Shown: positions 17,853 through 31,188 of the stretch, in pieces | Position numbering within the stretch: the stretch's first letter is position 1 | How the letters are laid out: every line of letters starts with the position of its first letter | NCBI GenBank assembly: GCA_025352665.1 | Contig: JANXSM010000062.1 | Span: 16,398-80,397, forward strand | Length of the DNA: 64,000 bases | Source of the DNA: Rhodospirillales bacterium | Lineage (GTDB): Bacteria > Pseudomonadota > Alphaproteobacteria > Acetobacterales > Acetobacteraceae | Direction of reading: 5' to 3' | Program-made: the position numbers and the translations under genes | Notes under the pieces: model-generated | Databases searched by the model: none | What the model saw: only the letters and a program-made list of their open reading frames with translations | Told to the model about the DNA's origin: nothing

Positions 17853-18184
17853 AGCGCTACGATCTCATGGCCGTCGCCCTGCAAGGCGAGCAAGGCAAAC
17901 CCGATCCCGCCCTTGTCATCCAAGCCGACGGATTCGACGGACTGTCAGCACGCACGGTCCCACCGTTCACCGGAATTTCGGTAGACGCGCCGTTGATCCG
18001 TATCGGGATCAAACCGACATCGGCCACTCGCCCAACAAGACCGTGCCGCATCAACATCGAGAGGCCACAGACCCCGCCGTGCATCAAAATAGGCCCGGTG
18101 ATCGGATGGCTGGGCAACAGCGCCATGCTGGCAGTCATTTTGATGCGCCGCAGCCAATGCTACCACGATCGGAACGTTCCATGA
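17849..18184 (+). CDS. MazF-like toxin, diverged and probably decayed
   Basis: A 111-residue protein from a TTG start overlapping the antitoxin stop. The N-terminus KRYDLMAVALQGEQGKPDPA and LVIQADGFDG follow the MazF pattern of strand, substrate loop and strand, and KIGPVIGWLGNSAMLAV matches its C-terminal helix region. However, the loop that in the family usually reads KPRPALV is KPDPALV, the RGD near the start is RYD, and the end (MRRSQCYHDRNVP) does not match the family tail. I infer an inactivated or strongly altered toxin. Its stop overlaps the next start (ATGA at 18181). Confidence 0.6.
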   Translation: MKRYDLMAVALQGEQGKPDPALVIQADGFDGLSARTVPPFTGISVDAPLIRIGIKPTSATRPTRPCRINIERPQTPPCIKIGPVIGWLGNSAMLAVILMRRSQCYHDRNVP

Positions 18185-18765
18185 CCACGCTGGCTGACTT
18201 CAGAGCGGGACTCGAGCCCTATCTCGTCCATCTGGGTGCGCGGCCTTTTGTCTGTGCGGGCTCGCCGCTTGCCTGTCGCTCCTTTGTAGTCGGACTGAAC
18301 GCGGCCACTGCACTGGACCATCACTTTTCCGCCTACTGGTCAGACGAAACCGGATTTGACCGCGAACTCTTCCTCAACCATTACCGCAGGCTACGGAAAC
18401 GCGCTGGAAATCGCCCGGTCGTTGAAGCGATCAGCCGAACGCTGGGTAGCTGCATCGAGACGAACCTCTATGCGGTACCGACCCGGAAAGCGCGTGAACT
18501 GACGCTGGCGGATCGAGAAAGACCCGTTATCGAATACTTGTTCCGTAGCATCAAACCTCGCGCAGTGTTCGTTCACAGCAACGAACCGATCGAATACTTC
18601 GCGAGGCAAACTGGATGCGGGGATTTCGTGTCGCAGCCCCGACAGGTCACCTGGCATGGCCACGCATTCTGGATTCTCGGGCGCAGAGGGCCGCTCTACA
18701 CGCTCGGTCTCAAAGGCGGGGCGAAGTATGTGGCTGAATTGGCAGATCTCGCCAACTCTTCGTAA
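18181..18765 (+). CDS. Uracil-DNA-glycosylase-fold-like protein, uncharacterised
   Basis: A 194-residue protein. RPFVCAGSPLACRSFVVGLN followed by AATALDHHFSAYWSD resembles the first active-site motif region of the UDG superfamily (VGLNP-like). CIETNLYAVPT, KPRAVFVHSN and the late TWHGHAF fit the order of later strands. No family assignment is secure; the similarity is to the fold and not to a named enzyme. It starts inside the stop codon of the MazF-like gene, so it may be the third gene of a transferred module. It is less GC-rich than its neighbours. Confidence 0.6.
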   Translation: MTTLADFRAGLEPYLVHLGARPFVCAGSPLACRSFVVGLNAATALDHHFSAYWSDETGFDRELFLNHYRRLRKRAGNRPVVEAISRTLGSCIETNLYAVPTRKARELTLADRERPVIEYLFRSIKPRAVFVHSNEPIEYFARQTGCGDFVSQPRQVTWHGHAFWILGRRGPLYTLGLKGGAKYVAELADLANSS

Positions 18766-18786
18766 GCGGCCCAAACGATCTCCCGC

Positions 18787-20292
18787 TCAAACCCCATTCC
18801 CAGAAGCGAACCGCACCGCTTCCTCCGCGGCCCGGAGCAACGACCGCGCCTTCTGCCGCGTCTCCTCGTATTCCGCCACAGGGTCCGAATCAGCCACCAC
18901 CCCGGCGCCGGCCTGCACATGCATCACGCCGTCCTTCACCACGGCGGTGCGCAGGCCGATACAGGTGTCCATCGTGCCGTCGGCGGCGAAATAGCCGATG
19001 CACCCCGCATAGATCCCGCGGCGCACCGGCTCCAGTTCCTCAATGATCTCCATGGCGCGCACCTTCGGCGCCCCGGTCAGCGTACCCGCCGGAAACCCGC
19101 CGACCAATGCATCCACAGCGTCCAGCCCCGCGCGGATCTTGCCCTGCACATCGGACATGATGTGCATCACATGGCTGAATCGCTCGATGGCGAAACTCTC
19201 CGTCACCCGCACCGTGCCGATCTCGGACACCCGGCCAACATCGTTGCGGCCGAGATCAAGCAGCATCAGATGCTCGGCGCGCTCCTTGGGGTCGGCCAGC
19301 AGCTCGGCGGCCAGGCGCTGGTCCTCCTCATGCGTGGCGCCGCGGGGCCGAGTGCCCGCCAAAGGCCGGATGGTCACGGTATCGTCGCGCAGTCGTACCA
19401 AGATCTCGGGGCTCGACCCCACGATCGCGAAGCCGCCAAAATCGAGAAAGAACAGGAACGGCGCAGGGCTGACCCGGCGCAGTGCGCGATACAGCGACAG
19501 CGGCGGCAGAGTGAACGGCACCGAGAAGCGTTGGCTCGGCACCACCTGGAACACGTCGCCGGCGCGGATATAGTCCTTCGCGCGCTCCACGGCTGCGATG
19601 AAGCCTGCCTTGGTGAAAGTCGACGACGGCTCCGGCAGCGGTGGCAGGTCGACGGCGGCCGGCGCCAGCGGCAGCTTCTGCGCCAATAGCGAGGCGGCGC
19701 GTTCCAGCCGCAGCTGCGCCAGCTGCCAGGCGACCGCCGCCGACACACCCTCGTGTGGGTACACCGGGGCTGCGAAGGTCAGCAGGTCCGTCACGTTGTC
19801 GAAGATGGCGAACAACGTCGGCCGCAGCATCACCGCATCCGGCACGCCCATCACGTCGACATTCTTGGCCGGCAGCTGCTCCATCTGCCGCACCATGTCG
19901 TAGCCAAGATAGCCCACCAGCCCGCCGGCCATCGGCGGCAGCCCCTCGGGCACATCGAGCCGCACCTCGGCAATCAACGCCCGCAGACTGTCGAGTGGTG
20001 CGCGCGGATCCGGCACGAAGGCATCCGGATTTGTCAGCGCATCACGGTTGATCTCGCCGATGCCGTCCTTGCAGCGCCACACCAGATCCGGATCCAACCC
20101 GATGATGGAATAGCGCCCGCGCGAGGCGCCGCCCTCGACCGATTCCAACAGGAAGCAGTTCGCCCGCCCCTGCGCGAGCTTGAGATAGGCGCCGACCGGC
20201 GTTTCCAGGTCCGCCACCGTCCGCACCCAGACGAGATGTCCGCGCCCGGCCTCGTAATCGGCGAGGAAACCGCTGCGTGTGTCGTCCATCAC
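18787..20292 (-). CDS. trpE: Anthranilate synthase component I
   Basis: A 501-residue chorismate-utilising enzyme that makes anthranilate from chorismate with ammonia or glutamine supplied through TrpG. The tryptophan feedback site is intact (LLES at residues 48-51). Catalytic-domain motifs include AGDVFQVVPSQRF, IVGSSPEILVR, PLAGTRPRGAT, LMLLDLGRNDVGRV and FPAGTLTGAPKVRAMEII. Its partner trpG and trpDC are about 39 kb away in this window, so the tryptophan genes are split, as is common in alphaproteobacteria. The start overlaps the ppiD stop by 4 bp. Confidence 0.96.
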   Translation of the reverse strand: MMDDTRSGFLADYEAGRGHLVWVRTVADLETPVGAYLKLAQGRANCFLLESVEGGASRGRYSIIGLDPDLVWRCKDGIGEINRDALTNPDAFVPDPRAPLDSLRALIAEVRLDVPEGLPPMAGGLVGYLGYDMVRQMEQLPAKNVDVMGVPDAVMLRPTLFAIFDNVTDLLTFAAPVYPHEGVSAAVAWQLAQLRLERAASLLAQKLPLAPAAVDLPPLPEPSSTFTKAGFIAAVERAKDYIRAGDVFQVVPSQRFSVPFTLPPLSLYRALRRVSPAPFLFFLDFGGFAIVGSSPEILVRLRDDTVTIRPLAGTRPRGATHEEDQRLAAELLADPKERAEHLMLLDLGRNDVGRVSEIGTVRVTESFAIERFSHVMHIMSDVQGKIRAGLDAVDALVGGFPAGTLTGAPKVRAMEIIEELEPVRRGIYAGCIGYFAADGTMDTCIGLRTAVVKDGVMHVQAGAGVVADSDPVAEYEETRQKARSLLRAAEEAVRFASGNGV

Positions 20293-22199
20293 TCGGCCTG
20301 CACGATCGATTCGAGCTGCGTGCGGTTCACTGTCGGCTTGGCCCGGTCGCGCACGGCGGTGCCGAACACTGCTTCGATATCGTCGGACATGGACTTCAGC
20401 AGCTGATCGCGGGTCTGTCCGAAGCCGATCGGATCGGCCGCGGGGTCGGCGCCCTCGATCCGGTCGAGCACGGCGACGGTGAACCCGTCGGGCGTCTCCA
20501 CCATGGTCGGCTCGCCCACCTTGAGCCCGAACAGCGGAGCGATCAATTGCGAGGGCACGCCGTCGACCGGACTGGCCCGACCCACGGCGGGCAGCGCCTT
20601 CACCTGCAGGTTCTCGGCCGCCGCCGCGGCGGCCAGCGTCTGGCCGGCCTTCACCGCGGCCAGCAGCTTCGCCGCCGCTTCTTCCTGGCTGTGTCGCACG
20701 GCATCATGCGTCCAATCAGTGCGCACCTGGTCCACCACTTCCGCCAGCGGCTTGGTCGTCGGCGGCACGATGTCCTCCACCGCCACGGCGTAGAACGACT
20801 GCGATCCATCGGCCGCGTTGGGCGCCTGCACGAAATGCGGCGCATCGCCCTTCTTGGCCTGGAACGCCGCCTGCACCAGCGCCGGCCGCAGCTCGGCCGG
20901 GCCTGGAATTGGGGCCGGAGTGCCGTCCGCCTTGTTGCCCTGCGCGTCCATCGTGCCGGAAACCGCGGCCAAGCCGAGATCGCCCGGCAGATCGTCCAGC
21001 GTGGTGCCGGCGTTCAGCGCGTCCTCGATCTTGTTGGCGCGGGTATAAAGCAGGTCGGTCGCCTTCTCGGCGGCGATGCGGCCCTTGATCTCGGCACTGA
21101 CCTCGGCGAGCGGCCGAGCTGTGGCCGGGACGATGGCGGTCACCTTCAGGACGTGCCAGCCCAGCGCAGATTTCACGGGCGCCGACACCTGATCCTTGGA
21201 GGTTGCGAACACGGCGGCCCCCAGCTCTGGGGCCGGGAATTCAATCTGCGCCGAATCGTTCAACTCCACCCCGCTGGCGCCGTCCTCGGTCGCCTGCTTC
21301 TGGATCGCAGTCCAATCGGCACCGCCGTTCCAGGCCGCCGCCAGTTTGATGGCGACCGCCTCGTCCTGGCTGTTGAGCACCTGCACGCTGCGCTTTTCCG
21401 CCGTGTTGTACTCGGCCTTGTGCTGGGCGTAGTAGGCTGCGATGTCGCTGGCGGGAACGTCGATATCGGGGATCAACCGGTCCGGTGACAGGATCACCGC
21501 CTTGATGCGGCGGTATTCCACCGTGGCGTAGCGGGTTTTGTTGTTGTCGTAGAACCGCTCCAGCTGCGCCTGGGTCGGCGGAGCGGGATCGGTCACCGTG
21601 CCGAACGGGAACTCGACGGCATCGGCCACCCGCCGCTCGCGCTGGAAGCCATAGACCTGTTTGACCAGCGTGTCCGGCGCCATGGTGCCCGCGCGCACCG
21701 CCAGCAGCAGCTGGCGCTGGCCGAGGTCGGCGCGCACCAGGTCAAGGAAGCGCTTCTCGGTATAGCCGTTGGTGCGCAGAACATTGTTGAACTGGTCACG
21801 ATCGAACGCGCCCTTGGGGCCGCGGAAGGCCGCCATGTCGAACACCGTGTGGCGCACGGCTTCGTCTGTCACCGCAAGACCCAGGCTCGCAACCTCGTTC
21901 TGGATGGCGGCGGTGGTCACCAGCTGCTCGACCGCCTGGCCAGCGATGGAGCGCTTGATCTCGATGGTCGGCTGGATCTGGGTGCCGAACATCTTGGTCA
22001 CCTGGTCGAGCTGGCGCTTGTAGGCTTCCTGCACCTCCGGCAATTCGATCTTCTTGTTGCCGACCACGGCGACGGCGGCATCGTTGCCGTAGTTGCGGAT
22101 CACGTCGGCGACGCCCCACAGACCGAACGAGGCGACCAGGACGACGAAGAACAGCTTGGCGAGCCATGTGTCGAGGAAGCGGCGGAACAGCGTCAGCAT
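20289..22199 (-). CDS. ppiD: PpiD/SurA-type membrane-anchored peptidyl-prolyl isomerase
   Basis: A 636-residue protein started at the ATG at 22197-22199 (a GTG five codons upstream is possible). The N-terminus LTLFRRFLDTWLAKLFFVVL then VASFGLWGVADVIRNYG is the single anchor helix and cap typical of PpiD. A SurA-like N domain follows, and a parvulin-like region lies around residues 230-370. PpiD works at the periplasmic face of SecYEG as a chaperone for newly exported proteins. The catalytic parvulin motif is weak, as is usual in this family. Its gene overlaps trpE by 4 bp, giving a ppiD-trpE transcript. Confidence 0.88.
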   Translation of the reverse strand: MLTLFRRFLDTWLAKLFFVVLVASFGLWGVADVIRNYGNDAAVAVVGNKKIELPEVQEAYKRQLDQVTKMFGTQIQPTIEIKRSIAGQAVEQLVTTAAIQNEVASLGLAVTDEAVRHTVFDMAAFRGPKGAFDRDQFNNVLRTNGYTEKRFLDLVRADLGQRQLLLAVRAGTMAPDTLVKQVYGFQRERRVADAVEFPFGTVTDPAPPTQAQLERFYDNNKTRYATVEYRRIKAVILSPDRLIPDIDVPASDIAAYYAQHKAEYNTAEKRSVQVLNSQDEAVAIKLAAAWNGGADWTAIQKQATEDGASGVELNDSAQIEFPAPELGAAVFATSKDQVSAPVKSALGWHVLKVTAIVPATARPLAEVSAEIKGRIAAEKATDLLYTRANKIEDALNAGTTLDDLPGDLGLAAVSGTMDAQGNKADGTPAPIPGPAELRPALVQAAFQAKKGDAPHFVQAPNAADGSQSFYAVAVEDIVPPTTKPLAEVVDQVRTDWTHDAVRHSQEEAAAKLLAAVKAGQTLAAAAAAENLQVKALPAVGRASPVDGVPSQLIAPLFGLKVGEPTMVETPDGFTVAVLDRIEGADPAADPIGFGQTRDQLLKSMSDDIEAVFGTAVRDRAKPTVNRTQLESIVQAE

Positions 22200-22302
22200 A
22201 CGAGGGGATCCCACAGGAAAGGCGACGCACCATAGGGGGGCGGGGCGGGGTTTGCCAGCCCGCCCCCGGATCGGTTACAGCCACGCGACAATCGTGGCCC
22301 GA

Positions 22303-22332
22303 ACCTGACAACTGGTCCCCGACCAGTCAGGT
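22303..22332. other. Strong inverted repeat in the ppiD-tpiA divergent gap
   Basis: ACCTGA and CTGGTC on the left, separated by a 3-nt bulge, pair with GACCAG and TCAGGT on the right around a CCC loop: two 6-bp stems. A smaller hairpin, CCACG/CGTGG, lies at 22281-22297. Both sit about 100 bp upstream of tpiA and of ppiD, so they could be an operator or a structured leader. Nothing decides between these. Confidence 0.35.
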
Positions 22333-22349
22333 GATTCGGCCCACCCAAT

Positions 22350-22415
22350 CCAGCTCTTTGTTTTAGTGTGTGATTCAGACCTTTCGGTGATTCCACCTGC
22401 GGTCATCACGCTTTA
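22350..22415 (+). repeat. Palindromic repeat, copy 2 (left part missing)
   Basis: Only the right two thirds of the element are present: CAGCTCTTTGTTTTAGTGTG, GATTCAGACCTTTCGGTGAT and the closing GGTCATCACGCTTTA. The left hairpin is replaced by unrelated sequence. Its right end (TTTA) runs directly into GGGAGGCAGCC, the ribosome binding site of tpiA, so this copy sits in the tpiA leader and not behind a gene. Confidence 0.85.
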
Positions 22416-22426
22416 GGGAGGCAGCC

Positions 22427-23185
22427 ATGCGCCATCTGATCGCCGGCAACTGGAAGATGAACGGTCGTCTCGAGGATGGCAGCGCCATCGCCGTCCCGCT
22501 GCGCCGCGGGGCCGACGGGCTTTTTGTCGACCTGGTGATCTGCCCGCCGGCCACGCTGTTACTGACACTTTCCGCCGTTCTGATCGGCTCCCCGGTCATG
22601 CTCGGCGCCCAGGACTGCCATGCCCTGCCGCACGGCGCCCACACCGGCGACCTGTCCGCCGCCATGCTGCGCGACGCCGGCGCTACCTGGGCGATTCTTG
22701 GCCATTCCGAACGACGCGCCAACCATGGCGAGACCGATGCAATGGTGCAGGCCAAGGTGCAGGCCGCTCGCAAGGCTGGCCTGAGGCCGATCGTCTGTGT
22801 CGGCGAGACCGAGGCGGATCGGGCCGCCGGGCGTCAGAACGCGGTGGTCGGCGCGCAGCTGATCGGCAGTCTGCCAGCGGATTTCGAGGGCGTGGTCGCC
22901 TATGAGCCGGTCTGGGCGATCGGCACCGGGCGCACTGCGACCGAGGCCGACGTCGCCGCCATGCACGCCTATGTCCGGGCATCGCTGGTGCGCCACCTGG
23001 GGCTGCCGGGCCAGACCACGCGGATTCTCTATGGTGGCTCGGTGAAGCCGTCGAACGCCGGCGCGCTGCTGGCACTGCCTGATGTGGGCGGCGCACTGGT
23101 GGGTGGCGCCAGCCTCAACGCCGCCGATTTCCTGGCCATAGCCCAGGCGGCGCACGAGGTTGCAGCCCCGCCCGTCGCCAGCTAG
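22427..23185 (+). CDS. tpiA: Triosephosphate isomerase
   Basis: A 252-residue TIM barrel interconverting dihydroxyacetone phosphate and glyceraldehyde 3-phosphate. The substrate lysine is in AGNWKMNG, the catalytic histidine in ILGHSERR, the catalytic glutamate in AYEPVWAIGTGRTAT, and the phosphate loop in YGGSVKPSNA. The length is normal. A GGGAGG ribosome binding site lies 6 bp upstream of the ATG, right after the truncated repeat element. It is followed by secG in the same direction after 25 bp, a common pairing. Confidence 0.97.
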   Translation: MRHLIAGNWKMNGRLEDGSAIAVPLRRGADGLFVDLVICPPATLLLTLSAVLIGSPVMLGAQDCHALPHGAHTGDLSAAMLRDAGATWAILGHSERRANHGETDAMVQAKVQAARKAGLRPIVCVGETEADRAAGRQNAVVGAQLIGSLPADFEGVVAYEPVWAIGTGRTATEADVAAMHAYVRASLVRHLGLPGQTTRILYGGSVKPSNAGALLALPDVGGALVGGASLNAADFLAIAQAAHEVAAPPVAS

Positions 23186-23210
23186 AACCCCGGCAACCCC
23201 GAGGACCGCA

Positions 23211-26158
<2,948 letters not shown>

Positions 26159-26161
26159 ACC

Positions 26162-27888
<1,727 letters not shown>

Positions 27889-27934
27889 AAGTTTCCCCAC
27901 TAAGTATCGGAAGCTTTGGTTAACATGTAATAAC

Positions 27935-27984
27935 TTAAGTTATACACGTCGGCGCTGATATAATAGATCTGCGCGAATAGGAGG
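27935..27984 (+). promoter_or_regulatory. Candidate sigma-70-type promoter and strong RBS of the sulfotransferase
   Basis: A perfect TATAAT lies at 27959-27964 with a weak TTAAGT -35 18 bp upstream. An AGGAGG Shine-Dalgarno follows at 27979-27984, seven bases before the GTG start at 27992. A consensus -10 is unusual in this GC-rich genome and agrees with a foreign origin of the downstream gene. Confidence 0.45.
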
Positions 27985-27991
27985 AATTTAG

Positions 27992-29185
27992 GTGCGACCT
28001 CTCGGTTACCTTGATGAGGTTACCCGTTATTCGATTTCTGGCTGGGCAGGTGATTTGGATAATACGAAAATCACTGTCACCGTTCTCATTTATGTGAACG
28101 GCGAATTTTTGCATCGGGCTCATGCCGCAACCGTTCGTCTTGGGCTGGATGAAGTTGGTCTTGAAGCTACGGGAGCATATGGTTTTAAGCACCATTTCGA
28201 AACGCCTCTGTCTCCCTTCGATCGTAACACAGTTGAGGTTCGGATTGAAGGATCTGACTATCAGCTTGATCCAGGCGTGGTTACGCTCGACGCTGTGAAA
28301 TCACGAGGGTTCACCACGAGTCGACCGCAAAATGGAGTTCTCCTTTCTACTATGGGCCGGTCTGGCTCAACTCTTCTTATGGGTCTTCTCGAAAGTCATC
28401 CTGCGATCGTCGTTGGCGACAAAAGACCCTATGAAATAGAACTGCTTACCTACTACAGCTATCTATTTCGTATGCTGGTAGCCGCCGGCGACCATGAGCG
28501 TTCATTGCGACCTGATAAGATAACTGACATCTCATTCCGCTATAAAATTGGGTTCAACCCTTTCTTCGAAAGTAGCTTCAGAGAAAACTTCGGAAATAAA
28601 AACCAGTTTGATGATTTTCTCAATGGAAAACTCCCTCAGACATTTGGGAACTCCTTTGAGAAGATCATACTTGATTTCTATGAGGCGGTTGCCTTAGATA
28701 AAAATATCAAGTCCCCGATATATTTTGCAGAAAAAGCTATCCCGGAGTTCGAGATTCGGGAAGGAAGCCGATATTTCTTTCCGAAGCTTAAAGAAATTGT
28801 TTTGGTGCGAGATCTCAGGGATGTTGCTTGCTCTTTCATGAATTATGGAAACATGTCCCTTGAGCAATCTATTGAGTATATTGTCTCATCATCCCGTAAC
28901 ATACTAAGTATTAAACTTCTTAAAAATACAGACATTCTTTTTGTTAAATACGAAGATCTAATCCAGAATTTTGACAAAGTATATTCGGAGATATTCAAAT
29001 ACCTTGGGCTTTCTGTCGATGAAAGCCACAGTGAGTTGACCTTCTCCGCCTTGTTTGCCGGCCATGGAACATCAGAAAGTCCCCAAAATTCAATTGGCCG
29101 GTGGAAAAATGATCTCTCGGCTGCCGATATACAACAATGTTCGGAGTTCGAGGCCTTTCGGCAGGCTTTTGGTTATGCTGATTGA
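27992..29185 (+). CDS. Sulfotransferase with an N-terminal beta-rich domain
   Basis: A 397-residue protein from a GTG start with a strong RBS. Residues about 108-130 hold the 5'-phosphosulfate loop of PAPS-dependent sulfotransferases (LLSTMGRSGSTLLMGLLESH), and EIVLVRDLRDVACSF near 270-284 is the 3'-phosphate-binding strand and helix. The first 90 residues (GYLDEVTRYSISGWAGD ... VLIYVNGEF ... AYGFKHHFETPL) form a separate beta-sandwich-like module seen ahead of glycosyltransferases and sulfotransferases; that domain call is from pattern memory. The gene is conspicuously AT-rich compared with eno next door. It faces the PAPS-producing cysD-cysNC genes, so it probably sulfates a polysaccharide or small molecule. 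Confidence 0.85.
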   Translation: MRPLGYLDEVTRYSISGWAGDLDNTKITVTVLIYVNGEFLHRAHAATVRLGLDEVGLEATGAYGFKHHFETPLSPFDRNTVEVRIEGSDYQLDPGVVTLDAVKSRGFTTSRPQNGVLLSTMGRSGSTLLMGLLESHPAIVVGDKRPYEIELLTYYSYLFRMLVAAGDHERSLRPDKITDISFRYKIGFNPFFESSFRENFGNKNQFDDFLNGKLPQTFGNSFEKIILDFYEAVALDKNIKSPIYFAEKAIPEFEIREGSRYFFPKLKEIVLVRDLRDVACSFMNYGNMSLEQSIEYIVSSSRNILSIKLLKNTDILFVKYEDLIQNFDKVYSEIFKYLGLSVDESHSELTFSALFAGHGTSESPQNSIGRWKNDLSAADIQQCSEFEAFRQAFGYAD

Positions 29186-29312
29186 TTGCACACAATCCGT
29201 CAGGCCTGGAAAAACTCTGCGGCCATTTCGCTCAGCCAGGAGCTCCAGATGCTGACAATATGCCCTCAAGCGCCTTACCTCCTACAAAAGCATCTCCATA
29301 GAAAGAAACCTA

Positions 29313-29326
29313 ACCGTTCAAACGGT
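29313..29326 (-). terminator. Weak candidate terminator behind cysNC
   Basis: A short stem ACCGTT/AACGGT with a 2-nt loop in the AT-rich gap between the convergent sulfotransferase and cysNC genes. Read on the minus strand it is followed by TAGGTTTCTTTC, a loose T-rich tract. The stem is only 6 bp, so confidence is low. Confidence 0.3.
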
Positions 29327-29337
29327 GGGAATAACAT

Positions 29338-31188
29338 TTACATCAGGGCCGGATAAGCGAAAGCCAAGACTTTCGCGGCAGCCTGGTCTGCCTCCGCCGC
29401 CCCATTAAGCCAAAGCTCCGGCGCTTGAGGCCGCTCATAAGGCGACCCAACCCCCGTGAAATTCGGGATCTCCCCTGCCTGCGCCTTCCGATAAAGCCCC
29501 TTCGGATCGCGCCGGATACACTCCTCGATCGGCGTGTCGACAAAAATCTCGGTGAACTCGCCCTCCGCCACCATCCCCCGCACCAACTCGCGCTCTGCTG
29601 CGAATGGCGAAATGAAGCAACAGATCACCACAAGCCCTGCGTCCACCATCAACTTTGCGACCTCGCCAACCCGCCGGATGTTCTCCACCCGATCGGCATC
29701 AGTGAAGCCCAGATCGTGGTTCAGACCGTGCCGAAGATTATCCCCATCCAGCAGCATGGCGTGCAACCCGCGACGATGAAGCTCCCGCTCGACCAAATCC
29801 GCGATCGTCGACTTTCCCGACCCGGAAAGACCGGTGAACCAAAGGATCCCTGGCTTCTGATGGAGTGCTGTGGCGCGGTCGGCCTTGCCAATGGAATGTG
29901 CCTGACGGTGGATGTTGCTGGCCCGCCGCAGACCGAAATCGATCATACCCGCGCCAGCAGTCGTGTTGTTCGATCGGTCGATCAGAATAAAAGCCCCGGT
30001 CCGGCGATTTTCGCCATAGGGGTCGAAAACCAGGGGCGAATCAGTTGCTATATTGCATGCACCGATCGAATTGAGCTCCAAGGTCTTGGCACTTTTCTCG
30101 GAGAGATCGTGGATGTCGATCCTGTGCTTGAGCGACGTTATCCGCGCCGGGACCGTCCTTGTGCCGCACATCAACAGATAGCTGCGGCCTGGCAGCATCT
30201 CGTCTTCGCTCATCCACACCAGATGGGCGGCAAATTGGTCCGCGACTTCAGGGCGATCACGGGGTGCGGCCAATACATCCCCGCGCGTGATGTCTACTTC
30301 GTCTGCCAGCACCAACGTTACCGCAGTTCCGGCGTTGGCGTGCGAGAGATCGCCGTCGTACGTGACGATCCGTTCCACCACACTTGTTTTGCCAGAGGCT
30401 GCAACCACCACCGGATCGCCGACCGCAACAGCACCAGATGCCACTGTTCCTGCAAAGCCACGGAAATCCAGGTTGGGCCGGTTGACCCACTGCACCGGAA
30501 ACCTGAATGACGCGCTGCTGGCCTCGTCGGCAACATCGACGGCCTCGAGGTAATTGAGCAGCGTAGGCCCTTCATACCACGGTGTCCGCTGCGAGGACGA
30601 AGTGACGTTATCGCCAAACCGAGCTGACACCGGGATCGGCACCACCGAGGCGAACCCAAGGGCGGTCGAAAATTCCGAGTAATGGTCGACGATCTCGGCG
30701 AAGGCCAACTCCGGGTCGTCGACGAGATCAATCTTGTTCACAGCCACAACCACGTGCCGGATGCCAAGCAGTGAGCAGATCTTCGTATGGCGTCGCGTCT
30801 GCGGCAGCAGTCCCTTGCGCGCGTCGATCAAAATAATCGCCAGATCCGCGGTCGATGCGCCAGTGGCCATGTTGCGGGTATATTGTTCGTGCCCCGGCGT
30901 ATCGGCGACAATGAAACTGCGGGCTGGCGTGGTGAAAAACCGGTAGGCGACATCGATGGTGATGCCCTGCTGCCGTTCCGCTTCAAGCCCATCCACCAGC
31001 AGCGCGAGGTCGACATCCTCGCCGGTTGTGCCGTGGCGGCGCGACGCACGCTCCAACGAGGCCAGTTGGTCGTCGAAAATAAGCTTGGTATCGTAGAGCA
31101 GCCGGCCGATCAGGGTCGACTTGCCGTCGTCGACAGAGCCGCAGGTGATAAAACGGAGCAGCGTTTTGGCTTGGGGCCGCGCGAGCAT
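29338..31188 (-). CDS. cysNC: Bifunctional sulfate adenylyltransferase subunit 1 / APS kinase
   Basis: A 616-residue fusion. Residues 1-420 are the CysN GTPase: P-loop CGSVDDGKSTLIGRLLYD, G2/G3 region GITIDVAYRFF and ADTPGHEQYTRNM, NKIDLVD, then two beta-barrel domains. Residues about 440-616 are APS kinase: LWFTGLSGSGKSTIADLVE, LDGDNLRHGLNHDLGFT, ENIRRVGEVAKLM, FISPFAAERELVR and DPKGLYRKA. CysN with CysD makes APS from sulfate and ATP; the kinase domain makes PAPS, the sulfotransferase donor. The same fusion occurs as NodQ in rhizobial Nod-factor sulfation. Its start overlaps the cysD stop by one base. Confidence 0.95.
   Translation of the reverse strand: MLARPQAKTLLRFITCGSVDDGKSTLIGRLLYDTKLIFDDQLASLERASRRHGTTGEDVDLALLVDGLEAERQQGITIDVAYRFFTTPARSFIVADTPGHEQYTRNMATGASTADLAIILIDARKGLLPQTRRHTKICSLLGIRHVVVAVNKIDLVDDPELAFAEIVDHYSEFSTALGFASVVPIPVSARFGDNVTSSSQRTPWYEGPTLLNYLEAVDVADEASSASFRFPVQWVNRPNLDFRGFAGTVASGAVAVGDPVVVAASGKTSVVERIVTYDGDLSHANAGTAVTLVLADEVDITRGDVLAAPRDRPEVADQFAAHLVWMSEDEMLPGRSYLLMCGTRTVPARITSLKHRIDIHDLSEKSAKTLELNSIGACNIATDSPLVFDPYGENRRTGAFILIDRSNNTTAGAGMIDFGLRRASNIHRQAHSIGKADRATALHQKPGILWFTGLSGSGKSTIADLVERELHRRGLHAMLLDGDNLRHGLNHDLGFTDADRVENIRRVGEVAKLMVDAGLVVICCFISPFAAERELVRGMVAEGEFTEIFVDTPIEECIRRDPKGLYRKAQAGEIPNFTGVGSPYERPQAPELWLNGAAEADQAAAKVLAFAYPALM

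Noticed and set aside
17629..18180. Long N-terminal extension of the UDG-like protein
   Set aside because: The upstream part is Arg/Pro-rich nonsense in the frame of the real antitoxin and toxin genes; the ATG at 18181 with an ATGA overlap is preferred.
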